Part shown: positions 26,963 through 39,748 of the stretch, in pieces
How positions within the stretch are numbered: position 1 is the stretch's first letter
Layout of the letters: every line of letters begins with the position of its first letter
DNA from: Balanoglossus misakiensis
Lineage: Eukaryota; Hemichordata
DNA length: 64,000 nt
Direction of reading: 5' to 3'
Assembly: GCA_040954595.2 (NCBI GenBank)
Contig: CM082588.2
Coordinates: 9,858,001-9,922,000 of the forward strand
The notes under the pieces: generated by a model
The model's input: only the letters and a program-made list of their open reading frames with translations
Told to the model about the DNA's origin: nothing
Databases searched by the model: none
Position numbers and translations under genes: made by a program

Positions 26963-27961
26963 TATGGGGGCCCGTTCTGGTCAAAATTGTAGTTTATTAA
27001 TAAAACGTGTTAGAATTAATTTTATAGAGCCTGGAATTAATTTTACCAGTATATAGAATTATTTTTTATGTGCTTTAATTATTTTTTGTTGTCATGCAGA
27101 ATTAATTTTATGTGTTCTAAATAATTATTTTAGCTTATCTTTGTTAGAAATAATTTTGCCAACATCTCAAATTTTTTTTACGTGTAGACTCGAATTAATT
27201 TCAGGTGTAGTGTCGAATTAATATCACGTGTTTGGTCGAATTAATTTCAAGTGTTGTGTCGAATTAATTTTACGTTGTGTCGAATTAATATTGCCCCCAC
27301 AATCCTTTGCGCGTAAATCAAGATGGCGGCGGCTGAGCATGTCTTTCTCGCTGCATAAAGTTCAAAAATGCGCCGTTGTACAAGTTGTGAGACGTTTTGG
27401 GGTGATTTGCTGTCCAATATAAATGCAGTGTGCTCGATAACGGCGATCAGACAGAATTTTCTAGTCAAACCACTCAAAACCACTACCAGTTGGTGTAATC
27501 GCCTGCCTTGCTATGGTCTATAGCCCAGCTCTGCGTACAGTGTTCTTGGCGTGGAGGCCGTGACATGGCGGGAACACACAGACATGTACGCAGAGCTAGC
27601 TGTTGTCCCGCGTTGCCAGTTCGCCTCGATTGAATAAATTTTGACATCTGAACATACGAAAATTGTGTTAATTTGTAATTTTCAGAACTAAGAAATAGCT
27701 GTAGGGCCCAGATCGCGGGAAACGGCGAATAAAATATTCCTTAATATTTCCTTGTAAACTCAAGTTTTGTATAAATAAATTTGAATTAAAAGTCTCTCTC
27801 TACATAACCATATTTAATTGGAAATTGGATAGCTTGCATTCTAGATTTACAACTGATAAGATAGGGTGTGGGGCATAGACAGTAGAAGGGTTGACCCCGA
27901 AGTCTCCACCTCCTGTAGGCTGCATTCACAAACACCTCTGGAGGGGGGGGGGGGGGGGAAT

Positions 27962-28292
27962 TCAATTATTTTTTGTAGTCATGCAGATTTAATTTTATGT
28001 GTTCTAAATAATTATTTTAGCTTATCTTTATCTTTATCAACATATCGAATTATTTTTACGTGTAGACTCGAATTAATTATAGGTGTAGTGTCGAATTAAT
28101 ATCACGTGTTTAGTCGAATTAATTTCACGTTGTGTCGAATAAATATTGCCCCCACAATCCTGTGCGCGTAAATCAAGATGGCGGCGGCTGAGCATGTCTT
28201 TCTCGCCGCATAAGTTCGAAAAGGGGCCATTGTACAAGTTGTGAGACGTTTTGGGGCGGTTTGCTGTCCAATATAAATGCAGTGTGCTCGAT
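27962..28292 (+). repeat. Partial third copy of the arm inside the foldback spacer
   Basis: Direct-orientation, diverged copy of the left-arm interval of about 27,070-27,450, including the AATTAAT series, the CAAGATGGCGGC motif and the CAATATAAATGCAGTGTGCTCG block. It ends at the CGATAACGG block and joins the dispersed repeat. Confidence 0.8.
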
Positions 28293-28869
28293 AACGGATA
28301 ATGCAGTTTCGCGCCCTTTATTTTACAAAATTTTCTAATACCCACCCCCTCCATTCATCAACACCTTTCAATCATTGACTGGTTTATCTAGTGTCCCAGG
28401 TCAGGGGACTTGCCCCAACCTCATGATAACTTTGAGCGGCGACGGTTAAATTTGTCCTCCCCAACATACCGGTAGTTGAGTTAATTTGCTTTTGCCGGGT
28501 TCATTAAAATGCAGCTTTGAGCTCTGGATTTTATAAAATTTTCTTACGTGGGAGGGGGAAACCCCTCCCAAACCCACCCCCTTCAATTCTCGGTTTACAA
28601 TGTCTCCCAACACAGAATACAAATACTTAAAAATAAAAACAATGTTCAGTTTTAATACCCACTGTTGAGGGGAAACATCAGTTTAAAAATCTTTTCATCG
28701 GAGCGCTGTTTTTCTTTTTTTTACAAGATAGATAGGTGATGTGTTTTGCTCTGTGAAAGAAAATGGAGGGGGGGGGGGGTGTTCAAAATTTTGGCAGTTC
28801 GGAAGGGGGATTTGAAAATATTTCGGGTTCACGGTTGTGCACGGGGGGCATGTGAAAATTAGCGGTAAA
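28293..28869 (-). repeat. Dispersed repeat carrying the F1 empty site
   Basis: Reverse-orientation relative of 24,664-25,270. At 28,481-28,484 a single TTAA stands between the two halves that flank the 355-bp MITE at 24,713. Confidence 0.75.
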
Positions 28870-29892
28870 AAAATTGAATTCCCCCCCCCTCCAGAGGTGT
28901 TTGTGAATGCAGCCTACAGGAGGTGGAGACTTCGGGGTCAACCCCTCTACTGTCTATGCCCCACACCCTATCTTATCAGTTGTAAATCTAGAATGCAAGC
29001 TATCCAATTTCCAATTAAATATGGTTATGTAGAAGAGAGAGACTTTTAATTCAAATTTATTTATACAAAACTTGAGTTTACAAGGAAATATTAAGGAATA
29101 TTTTATTTGCCGTTTCCCGCGATCTGGGCCCTACAGCTATTTCTTAGTTCTGAAAATAACAAATTAACACAATTTTCGTATGTTCAGATGTCAAAATTTA
29201 TTCAATCGAGACGAACTGGCAACGCGGGACAACAGCTAGCTCTGCGTACATGTCTGTGTGTTCCCGCCATGTCACGGCCTCCACGCCAAGAACACTGTAC
29301 GCAGAGCTGGGCTATACCATACATGTAGCAAGGCTGGCGATTACACCAACTGATAGTGGTTTTGAGTGGTTTGACTAGAAAATTCTGTCTGTAGACCAAA
29401 ACTCGTGCACCGATCGCCGTTATCGAGCACACTGTATTTATATTGGACAGCAAATCGCCCCAAAACGTCTCACAACTTGTACAACGGCCCCTTTTTGAAC
29501 TTTATGCAGCGAGAAATACGTGCTCAGCCGCCGCCATCTTGATTTACGCGCAAAGGATTGCGGGGGCAATATTAATTCGACACAACGTAAAATTAATTTG
29601 ACACAACACGTGAAATTAATTCGACCAAACACGTGATATTAATTCGACACTACACCTGAAATTAATTTGAGTCTACACGTAAAAATAATTTGAGATGTTG
29701 GCAAAATTAAACAAAGATAAGCTAAAATAATTATTTAGAACACATAAAATTAATTCTGCATGACAACAAAAAATAATTAAAGCACATAAAAAATAATTAT
29801 ATATACTGGTAAAATTAATTCCAGGCTCTATAAAATTAATTCTAACACGTTTTATTAATAAACCACAATTTTGACCAGAACGGGCCCCCATA

Positions 29893-30419
29893 GTTCAGTC
29901 TTATAAAGTATGGTACAGGCTATCCAATGATTACATGACCGACAAGGTCAGAGGTCAAGTTCAAACTTTGGGTCAAAGTGAAAATTTCGCTATTGTTTGC
30001 ATATTAATCATACATAGTTTTGATTTACCTGAATACGGTTTAGTCGAAGAGGCTGTAAATTGGTCATCAGGGTCACCAAAATTGTAAGGGTTATCTCCTT
30101 GTTTTACCACTCATACTGATGGCTCAAATTAAAAACTCATAAAAATGTTGCTAATTTGCATATGTTATAAATTGAAATACAGCTTCAACACCCCCCCCCC
30201 CCTTAATTAAAAATATTGTATAAATCCTCTAATCATACTTTGATATATTTCCTGTAAAATACTATGCCATGTTTTTTAGGTCCCATTTCATAACTCATTG
30301 GTAAATTGTCACAATGGGATAGAACTGGAGGGACACTCATGGAAGATGCAACTTGTACTAGACATGTTCCTGTGTAGTGCCCCTCCAGTTGGCCTACAGC
30401 TATCCCACAACCCACCGTG
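29893..30419. other. Unassigned sequence between foldback element and tandem array
   Basis: No gene seen. Contains a perfect nuclear-receptor DR1-type motif at 29,945-29,957 (listed separately) and a C tract at about 30,190. Confidence 0.4.
29945..29957 (+). promoter_or_regulatory. Perfect DR1 motif AGGTCAGAGGTCA
   Basis: Two AGGTCA half-sites in direct orientation separated by one base, the binding consensus for RXR heterodimers and HNF4-type receptors; a third half-site-like GGGTCA follows within 20 bp. Function is not shown by sequence alone. Confidence 0.3.
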
Positions 30420-33400
30420 TTTCCAAGATGGCGGTAAAGACAAACCTTCCCTATAGCATGTTCCAGTAGCATGCATCAGAATGTGTGCTCTATGCTGAAA
30501 GTGAATTTTTTGTTAGATACCTTAACATCTTTCATTGAATGTTTAATGTAGTCTGTCTGCAGTTGACAAGAATCTAAATAGTCAAACACGAAAGAGAACT
30601 TTTCTAAAATAAAATAATTATGAAGAAAGGTACAACGATAGAGAGTGTGACTTAAATTGCTAATCTCATATACAGTCAATTCAAATTACAGGTTGTTATT
30701 TTCATTCCTGACACACTTCCTAATAGACCCCTTAACTTCTCCCGATTAGAACATGGTTATCATAGTCAGTCAAGAGATAACAATATTCTTCATTCTCCAA
30801 AATATAACAATCGGTTAGGTCAGATTTTAATCAAATTTGTTGGTCCCACACTTTGGAATAGCATTCCAGAAAGAATAAAAAATATTCACCCTCATTACAA
30901 TGTACAAATGAAATAAAACATTACTTGTTACTTGGTTTATAATATTTCATTGACACAAGTTTAATAAAAATGACAACAGACATTGATTTGAATACAAATA
31001 TCTGTGGCTAATAGAATCTCACACTCCCAAGGACCTGGGATTGTATTTCTCACATGACTTGGGGAATTTCTGTCCCACTCGTGCCGCAGGCGAGTGTGGG
31101 GCAAAATATCCCTGACGAGTGTGAGAAATATGATCCCAGGTCCTTGGTGTGTGAGATTATATTTCTCACATGGTCACAAATTAGACATATTCGTTAAAAA
31201 TGTTGAATAAATTACTCTGGAACTGTCGTCTGGCATGTTGTAGTCTCTCTCCCTATATACACATCGCCCCATTGGATAACATTATGCACGCGTTAGCGAA
31301 AGAACACTTTGTCAACCAATCAGCGCTCGATTCTGTGAGAGTGTGGGATCAATTTGTTCTCACACTCCGATCTCAAACTCCAATCGTGGCAGGAGTGTGA
31401 GAAAGTAGTATATTGGCTGTCAATATGTAACACACCAGTATTCAAGAATGTAGACAGTGTGTTTGTCAATACAGCCAAGCAATACATCATTTGAATATTC
31501 ATGTGTATAATCCAGTGGTTTTTCTCATGACAGGTTTAACACTGACACTGAGAGACATAGGCACAGCAAAGAGAGTGACCTTCTATGGACCACCTAGATT
31601 GGTATGTACATTTCAACTCTTTTCACTATTGGCTGTACTATACATGCTACTTTAGTTGCATCTTTGCCACTAAAGAGATACCTATGGGGGCCCGTTCTGG
31701 TCAAAATTGTAGTTTATTAATAAAACGTGTTAGAATTAATTTTATAGAGCCTGGAATTAATTTTACCAGTATGTAGAATTATTTTTTATGTGCTTTAATT
31801 ATTTTTTGTTGTCATGCAGAATTAATTTTATGTGTTCTAAATAATTATTTTAGCTTATCTTTGTTAGAAATAATTTTGCCAACAATATCCCAAATTATTT
31901 TTACGTGTACAATCGAATTAATTACAGGTGTAGTGTCGAATTAATTACAGGTGTAGTGTCGAATTAATTTTACGTGTTGTGTCATGTTTCCAAGATGGCA
32001 GTAAAGACAAACCTTCCCTATAGCATGTTCCGGTAGCATGCATCAGGATGTGTGCTCCATGCTGAAAGTGAATTTTTTGTTAGATACCTTAACATCTTTC
32101 ATTGAATGTTTAATGTAGTCTGCCTGCAGTTGACAAGAATCTAATTAGTCAAACACAAAAGAGAACTTTTCTAAAATACAATAATTATGAAGAAAGGTAC
32201 AAAGATAGAGAGTGTGACTTAAATTGCTAATCTCATATACAGTCAATTCAAATTACAGGTTGTTATTTTCATTCCTGACACACTTCCTAATAGACCCCTT
32301 AACTTCTCCCGATTAGAACATGGTTATCATAGTCAGTCAAGAGATAACAATATTCTTCATTCTCCAAAATATAACAATCGGTTAGGTCAGATTTTAATCA
32401 AATTTGTTGGTCCCACACTTTGGAATAGCATTCCAGAAAGAATAAAAAATATTCACCCTCATTACAATGTACAAATGAAATAAAACATTACTTGTTACTT
32501 GGTTTATAATATTTCATTGACACAAGTTTAATAAAAATGACAACAGACATTGATTTGAATACAAATATCTGTGGCTAATAGAATCTCACACTCCCAAGGA
32601 CCTGGGATTGTATTTCTCACATGACTTGGGGAATTTCTGTCCCACTCGTGCCGCAGGCGAGTGTGGGGCAAAATATCCCTGACGAGTGTGAGAAATATGA
32701 TCCCAGGTCCTTGGTGTGTGAGATTATATTTCTCACATGGTCACAAATTAGACATATTCGTTAAAAATGTTGAATAAATTACTCTGGAACTATCGTCTGG
32801 CATGTTGTAGTCTCTCTCCCTATATACACATCGCCCCATTGGATAACATTATGCACGCGTTAGCGAAAGAACACTTTGTCAACCAATCAGCGCTCGATTC
32901 TGTGAGAGTGTGGGATCAATTTGTTCTCACACTCCGATCTCAAACTCCAATCGTGCCAGGAGTGTGAGAAAGTAGTATATTGGCTGTCAATATGTAACAC
33001 ACCAGTATTCAAGAATGTAGACAGTGTGTTTGTCAATACAGCCAAGCAATACATCATTTGAATATTCATGTGTATAATCCAGTGGTTTTTCTCATGACAG
33101 GTTTAACACTGACACTGAGAGACATAGGCACAGCAAAGAGAGTGACCTTCTATGGACCACCTAGATTGGTATGTACATTTAAACTCTTTTCACTATTGGC
33201 TGTACTATACATGCTACTTTAGTTGCATCTTTGCCACTAAAGAGATACCTATGGGGGCCCGTTCTGGTCAAAATTGTAGTTTATTAATAAAACGTGTTAG
33301 AATTAATTTTATAGAGCCTGGAATTAATTTTACCAGTATGTAGAATTATTTTTTATGTGCTTTAATTATTTTTTGTTGTCATGCAGAATTAATTTTATGT

Positions 33401-36400
33401 GTTCTAAATAATTATTTTAGCTTATCTTTGTTAGAAATAATTTTGCCAACAATATCCCAAATTATTTTTACGTGTACAATCGAATTAATTACAGGTGTAG
33501 TGTCGAATTAATTACAGGTGTAGTGTCGAATTAATTTTACGTGTTGTGTCATGTTTCCAAGATGGCAGTAAAGACAAACCTTCCCTATAGCATGTTCCGG
33601 TAGCATGCATCAGGATGTGTGCTCCATGCTGAAAGTGAATTTTTTGTTAGATACCTTAACATCTTTCATTGAATGTTTAATGTAGTCTGCCTGCAGTTGA
33701 CAAGAATCTAATTAGTCAAACACAAAAGAGAACTTTTCTAAAATACAATAATTATGAAGAAAGGTACAAAGATAGAGAGTGTGACTTAAATTGCTAATCT
33801 CATATACAGTCAATTCAAATTACAGGTTGTTATTTTCATTCCTGACACACTTCCTAATAGACCCCTTAACTTCTCCCGATTAGAACATGGTTATCATAGT
33901 CAGTCAAGAGATAACAATATTCTTCATTCTCCAAAATATAACAATCGGTTAGGTCAGATTTTAATCAAATTTGTTGGTCCCACACTTTGGAATAGCATTC
34001 CAGAAAGAATAAAAAATATTCACCCTCATTACAATGTACAAATGAAATAAAACATTACTTGTTACTTGGTTTATAATATTTCATTGACCCAAGTTTAATA
34101 AAAATGACAACAGACATTGATTTGAATACAAATATCTGTGGCTAATAGAATCTCACACTCCCAAGGACCTGGGATTGTATTTCTCACATGACTTGGGGAA
34201 TTTCTGTCCCACTCGTGCCGCAGGCGAGTGTGGGACAAAATATCCCTGACGAGTGTGAGAAATATGATCCCAGGTCCTTGGTGTGTGAGATTATATTTCT
34301 CACATGGTCACAAATTAGACATATTCGTTAAAAATGTTGAATAAATTACTCTGGAACTGTCGTCTGGCATGTTGTAGTCTCTCTCCCTATATACACATCG
34401 CCCCATTGGATAACATTATGCACGCGTTAGCGAAAGAACACTTTGTCAACCAATCAGCGCTCGATTCTGTGAGAGTGTGGGATCAATTTGTTCTCACACT
34501 CAGATCTCAAACTCCAATCGTGGCAGGAGTGTGAGAAAGTAGTATATTGGCTGTCAATATGTAACACACCAGTATTCAAGAATGTAGACAGTGTGTTTGT
34601 CAATACAGCCAAGCAATACATCATTTGAATATTCATGTGTATAATCCAGTGGTTTTTCTCATGACAGGTTTAACACTGACACTGAGAGACATAGGCACAG
34701 CAAAGAGAGTGACCTTCTATGGACCACCTAGATTGGTATGTACATTTCAACTCTTTTCACTATTGGCTGTACTATACATGCTACTTTAGTTGCATCTTTG
34801 CCACTAAAGAGATACCTATGGGGGCCCGTTCTGGTCAAAATTGTAGTTTATTAATAAAACGTGTTAGAATTAATTTTATAGAGCCTGGAATTAATTTTAC
34901 CAGTATGTAGAATTATTTTTTATGTGCTTTAATTATTTTTTGTTGTCATGCAGAATTAATTTTATGTGTTCTAAATAATTATTTTAGCTTATCTTTGTTA
35001 GAAATAATTTTGCCAACAATATCCCAAATTATTTTTACGTGTACAATCGAATTAATTACAGGTGTAGTGTCGAATTAATTACAGGTGTAGTGTCGAATTA
35101 ATTTTACGTGTTGTGTCATGTTTCCAAGATGGCAGTAAAGACAAACCTTCCCTATAGCATGTTCCGGTAGCATGCATCAGGATGTGTGCTCCATGCTGAA
35201 AGTGAATTTTTTGTTAGATACCTTAACATCTTTCATTGAATGTTTAATGTAGTCTGCCTGCAGTTGACAAGAATCTAATTAGTCAAACACAAAAGAGAAC
35301 TTTTCTAAAATACAATAATTATGAAGAAAGGTACAAAGATAGAGAGTGTGACTTAAATTGCTAATCTCATATACAGTCAATTCAAATTACAGGTTGTTAT
35401 TTTCATTCCTGACACACTTCCTAATAGACCCCTTAACTTCTCCCGATTAGAACATGGTTATCATAGTCAGTCAAGAGATAACAATATTCTTCATTCTCCA
35501 AAATATAACAATCGGTTAGGTCAGATTTTAATCAAATTTGTTGGTCCAACACTGTGGAATAGCATTCCAGAAAGAATAAAAAAATATTCACCCTTGTTAC
35601 AATGTACAAATGAAATAAAATGTTACTTGTTACTTGGTTTATAATATTTCATTGACCCAAGTTTAATAAAAATGACAACAGACATTGATTTGATTACAAA
35701 TACCTGTGGCTAATAGAATCTCACACTCCCAAGGACCTGGGATCGTATTTCTCACATGACTTGAGGATTTTCTGTCCCACTCTTGCCGCAGGCGAGTGTG
35801 GGACAAAATATCCCTGACGAGTGTGAGAAATATGATCCCAGGTCCTTGGTGTGTGAGATTATATTTCTCACATGGTCACAAATTAGACATATTCGTTAAA
35901 AATGTTGAATAAATTACTCTGGAACTGTCGTCTGGCATGTTGTAGTCTCTCTCCCTATATACACATCGCCCCATTGGATAACATTATGCACGCGTTAGCG
36001 AAAGAACACTTTGTCAACCAATCAGCGCTCGATTCTGTGAGAGTGTGGGATCAATTTGTTCTCACACTCAGATCTCAAACTCCAATCGTGGCAGGAGTGT
36101 GAGAAAGTAGTATATTGGCTGTCAATATGTAACACACCAGTATTCAAGAATGTAGACAGTGTGTTTGTCAATACAGCCAAGCAATACATCATTTGAATAT
36201 TCATGTGTATAATCCAGTGGTTTTTCTCATGACAGGTTTAACACTGACACTGAGAGACATAGGCACAGCAAAGAGAGTGACCTTCTATGGACCACCTAGA
36301 TTGGTATGTACATTTCAACTCTTTTCACTATTGGCTGTACTATACATGCTACTTTAGTTGCATCTTTGCCACTAAAGAGATACCTATGGGGGCCCGTTCT

Positions 36401-37345
36401 GGTCAAAATTGTAGTTTATTAATAAAACGTGTTAGAATTAATTTTATAGAGCCTGGAATTAATTTTACCAGTATGTAGAATTATTTTTTATGTGCTTTAA
36501 TTATTTTTTGTTGTCATGCAGAATTAATTTTATGTGTTCTAAATAATTATTTTAGCTTATCTTTGTTAGAAATAATTTTGCCAACAATATCCCAAATTAT
36601 TTTTACGTGTACAATCGAATTAATTACAGGTGTAGTGTCGAATTAATTACAGGTGTAGTGTCGAATTAATTTTACGTGTTGTGTCATGTTTCCAAGATGG
36701 CAGTAAAGACAAACCTTCCCTATAGCATGTTCCGGTAGCATGCATCAGGATGTGTGCTCCATGCTGAAAGTGAATTTTTTGTTAGATACCTTAACATCTT
36801 TCATTGAATGTTTAATGTAGTCTGCCTGCAGTTGACAAGAATCTAATTAGTCAAACACAAAAGAGAACTTTTCTAAAATACAATAATTATGAAGAAAGGT
36901 ACAAAGATAGAGAGTGTGACTTAAATTGCTAATCTCATATACAGTCAATTCAAATTACAGGTTGTTATTTTCATTCCTGACACACTTCCTAATAGACCCC
37001 TTAACTTCTCCCGATTAGAACATGGTTATCATAGTCAGTCAAGAGATAACAATATTCTTCATTCTCCAAAATATAACAATCGGTTAGGTCAGATTTTAAT
37101 CAAATTTGTTGGTCCAACACTGTGGAATAGCATTCCAGAAAGAATAAAAAAATATTCACCCTTGTTACAATGTACAAATGAAATAAAATGTTACTTGTTA
37201 CTTGGTTTATAATATTTCATTGACCCAAGTTTAATAAAAATGACAACAGACATTGATTTGATTACAAATACCTGTGGCTAATAGAATCTCACACTCCCAA
37301 GGACCTGGGATCGTATTTCTCACATGACTTGAGGATTTTCTGTCC
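30420..37345. repeat. 1,567-bp composite tandem array, about 4.4 units
   Basis: Units start at 30,420, 31,987, 33,554, 35,121 and 36,689 (periods 1,567, 1,567, 1,567, 1,568). Each unit is a mosaic: a TTTCCAAGATGGC start, the 3' end of a LINE reverse transcriptase, a diverged copy of the F3 TTAA element (TCTCACACTCC ends), then an outer arm of the foldback element starting TATGGGGGCCCG. The last unit breaks near 37,345. Units differ by very few bases, so amplification is recent. Short frames within it are not genes. Confidence 0.9.
30690..30960 (+). pseudogene. LINE reverse-transcriptase C-terminal fragment (repeated per unit)
   Basis: Reads a frame with RLGQILIKFVGPTLWNSIPE, the G-x-x-LWNS-IP motif common near the C-terminus of CR1/RTE-type LINE proteins. 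Equivalent fragments occur about every 1,567 bp (near 32,260, 33,825, 35,390 and 36,960). The copies at about 35,570 and 37,140 keep one extra A in an A-run and so read on as KYSPLLQC; the earlier units have lost that frame. Confidence 0.65.
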
Positions 37346-37640
37346 CACTCTTGCCGCATATCCCCGACGAGTGTGAGTAATATTTCTCACACGGTCACAA
37401 ATAAGCCAAATTCATTAAAAACATTGAATAAATAATTCAGGAACTATCATCTGGCACGTTGTAGTCTCTGTCCTTATAATACACATCGCGCCATTGGATA
37501 AATTTAGTGCAACTTAGCAAAAGAACGCTTTGTCAACCTATCATATAAAGCTTTCATTTCAGTGAGAGTGTGGGATCGATTTGTTCTCACACTCCGATCT
37601 CAAACTCCAATCGTGCCAGGAGAGATACCTATGGGGGCAA
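37346..37640. repeat. Diverged F3-type element end
   Basis: A more diverged version of the TCTCACACTCC element than those in the array, ending at GTGCCAGGAG and followed by GATACCTATGGGGGC, the same junction as in the 1,567-bp units, after which the sequence departs from the foldback arm. Confidence 0.6.
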
Positions 37641-38010
37641 AGATTTTTAATTTTACTAATTATTCCTGCGATCTGCCTTGGATTTCATCCTGACCCCCAT
37701 CTCTCGGGAAGTGCACAACCTCCCTCACATTTCGGCCTGTCAGGATGGATTCACCCACAGGGCCAGGTTTGACTGCTTGACTGAAGGGGCACCCTCCCAT
37801 TTTTAGACTAGTATGTTTTTTCTAGTATAGCTGGTTTAGCGAGCTTTAGTTTTTATTGTCCATTTATTGGCCCTTGCGTTTTCTCTGTAATTTATTAAGT
37901 TTTGTTAAGCGAGTTTCTTGTTCGGGTATTAAAAGCCTTACTTTTACCTCAATCCAGTGTGGTGTGTTTCACTATCTATTTAAATTACAGGGTTAAGAAA
38001 TCTAAAAAAT
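37641..38010. other. Unassigned, weakly LTR-like sequence
   Basis: Contains a CTCGGGAAGTGC block and a 3' region with GGGTATTAAAAGCC followed by a GTGTGGTGTG stretch, which resembles the end of a retrotransposon LTR. No partner LTR is visible in the window, so this remains a guess. Confidence 0.2.
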
Positions 38011-38205
38011 CAACATGGTAAAACTACACACTACAAAAATTGGTTTTCAAAAAATAAAAAGCTACACTACAAATATAAACACCACAACTTGCTCCTCTAC
38101 AAAAAATGTTTTTCCAATATAAAAAAACTACACTACAAACTTGCTACTCTACAATTTTTTTCCAATATAAAAAACTACACTACAAACTTCCTACTCTACT
38201 ACACT
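38011..38205. repeat. A-rich degenerate tandem repeat
   Basis: Three to four units of about 50-55 bp built from AAAACTACACTACAAACTTG and CTACTCTACAATTTTT blocks. Confidence 0.6.
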
Positions 38206-38680
38206 CTGTTTTTATTTAAGACAGCCCGTTTGCATGTGGCGCATTTCGCGTTGACATCTTCAGTTTGTTGACACCAAATACTAAAAAAGAGAAGAATAAA
38301 CACATATCAGTTACACCATGCAGTAATAAGGAGAAGATTGCCAAGCATAATTGTTACATATGCAGTTGCCCAATACGAGTAATTTCCACCAACCGGAAGT
38401 CACACAATTCAACTAAAATTCAGGAAAAAAAACTTAATATCATTCAGGTACAAAAACTGTTGACCTAACTGATAAATTTCATTGAGTGTATTTGTAGTAG
38501 ATGGTCAGAACAAATAAAATGAAATGTATAAGGATGAGATGCACCTTTATAATGATATTTATTTTGAATCCAGTGAATATGGGATAGCCAATCAAAGAAT
38601 TTCACTCCAGGGACATGCAAAAAATGTTATTATCATAGAATACAATCATTTAGACATTTTAAAGAAACCTTTTACTTACA
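38206..38680. other. Unassigned sequence
   Basis: Short plus-strand frames at 38,265-38,468 and 38,524-38,721 match no family I recognise; no repeat detected. Confidence 0.3.
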
Positions 38681-38866
38681 AGTCAGTGCCGTTACAACAT
38701 GCTGGTAGGGTGTTCCAATAAATGCGCTGGTATTCTTCCCGCTTAGTTGTTCGGGTTCAAACAACCCATCCATCAGCTTTTTTATGACGTAAGATGGCGG
38801 CTTGTTCTTAGTACTCACAAAATTCAATCCCCACTTACTTACAAAGAGAAGGCTAAATGATTGCAT
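38675..38866 (-). CDS. Candidate exon, BEN-like by weak resemblance
   Basis: Minus-strand frame with KPPSYVIKKLMDGLFEPEQL and then SGKNTSAF. A helix of the type LMDGLF followed by EQL and a G-K-N-T turn is reminiscent of BEN domains, which bind DNA in chromatin factors. A GTAAGT donor-like site follows the frame on the minus strand. The start is unknown; the first Met shown by the frame is probably not real. Low confidence. Confidence 0.3.
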
Positions 38867-39085
38867 TCAGAATAAACATGACCTATGTCAAAAAATTCAT
38901 TGAGAAAAAAAATGTTTCCCTGTTAAAAGCAACAAATTTACATAATTAAACTGTGTATTAAAATGCAAGCATGGGATAACATGAGGTACTAAAGAGAAGG
39001 GGTGTATTATGCATGTATATACTGACGTGGACTGGGGGGATGCAGAAGTGTGAGCGATGGCGTGCTTACATGAAGAACTGACACT

Positions 39086-39200
39086 TACATAGTTTGCCTT
39101 GGGAATGATTAACCCTCGTTTGGGCGTGTAATGACTATCCTCAGTGAAGCCTTTTGATGCACAGGTGTGTACACAGCACTGGCGTGTTTTCTCAGCTTCT
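39086..39200 (-). CDS. Candidate exon upstream of the BEN-like exon
   Basis: On the minus strand a TTTTGCAG acceptor is followed by a frame reading AEKTRQCCVHTCASKGFTED and ending IPKANY before GTAAGT. Good acceptor and donor signals bracket it, and it lies upstream of the exon at 38,675-38,866 in the same orientation, so both may belong to one gene. No family recognised. Confidence 0.3.
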
Positions 39201-39748
39201 GCAAAATAATAGTAACAAATTGAGTCGCACAAATGCACCCACTATTTCTTGCTATTTCATATTTCATTCAAATGTCTGCAACAACATATACTGTGCACAT
39301 AACAGCCCCCCCCCCCCCATGCACTGTTCCAATTACAAGACCTACCCCAATTCTTACTGGCACCATGGACTTATACCACTTATACAATGATGCAACAGGC
39401 TTATCTTTTTATAGACACCTAACATTAGAATGACCTTGTATGTATACCACTCTATTCTGACAAAAATGCAAGTTAATCAACATCACATATAAAATAATAT
39501 AATATGAATAGAATAAAACCGATTCACAAAATATCAAATAGCTACTTGTTAGGCATTTGATTTTAAGTTGGATGGTGTTTGTGTATTGCAGAGGGATGTT
39601 TGTGTGCAGTAATCACGCTGTACATACCATGCAAGCTCTTAAGTTTGGCATACTATCACTCAAATATGACGCGTTATCGACCAAACTTAGTGTAATAACC
39701 CTTAAGTAACACCCTCTTATTTTAAAGAACACTCATTATTGAAGCCCA
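39201..39748. other. Unassigned sequence
   Basis: AT-rich, with a C tract at about 39,307. No gene or clear repeat seen. Confidence 0.3.

Larger units (their letters stand above)
26963..29892. mobile_element. Large foldback element with 1-kb inverted arms
   Basis: Left arm 26,963-27,968 and right arm 28,870-29,892 are reverse complements of each other, beginning TATGGGGGCCCGTTCTGG and ending with its complement. The outer part of each arm is a series of GTGTCGAATTAATTT-like short repeats; the inner part holds CAAGATGGCGGC, a CpG-rich stretch and then a G/C homopolymer tract. TTCAG abuts the left end and lies one base from the right end, a candidate target duplication. No transposase frame is visible, so it is either a non-autonomous foldback transposon or an inverted duplication. 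Confidence 0.8.

Noticed and set aside
31200-36478. Repeated small frames in the 1,567-bp units
   Set aside because: They sit in transposon-derived sequence and show no protein family; they recur only because the unit recurs.
37641-38010. LTR of a retrotransposon
   Set aside because: Only a weak resemblance at the 3' end; no second LTR, primer-binding site or internal region is visible.
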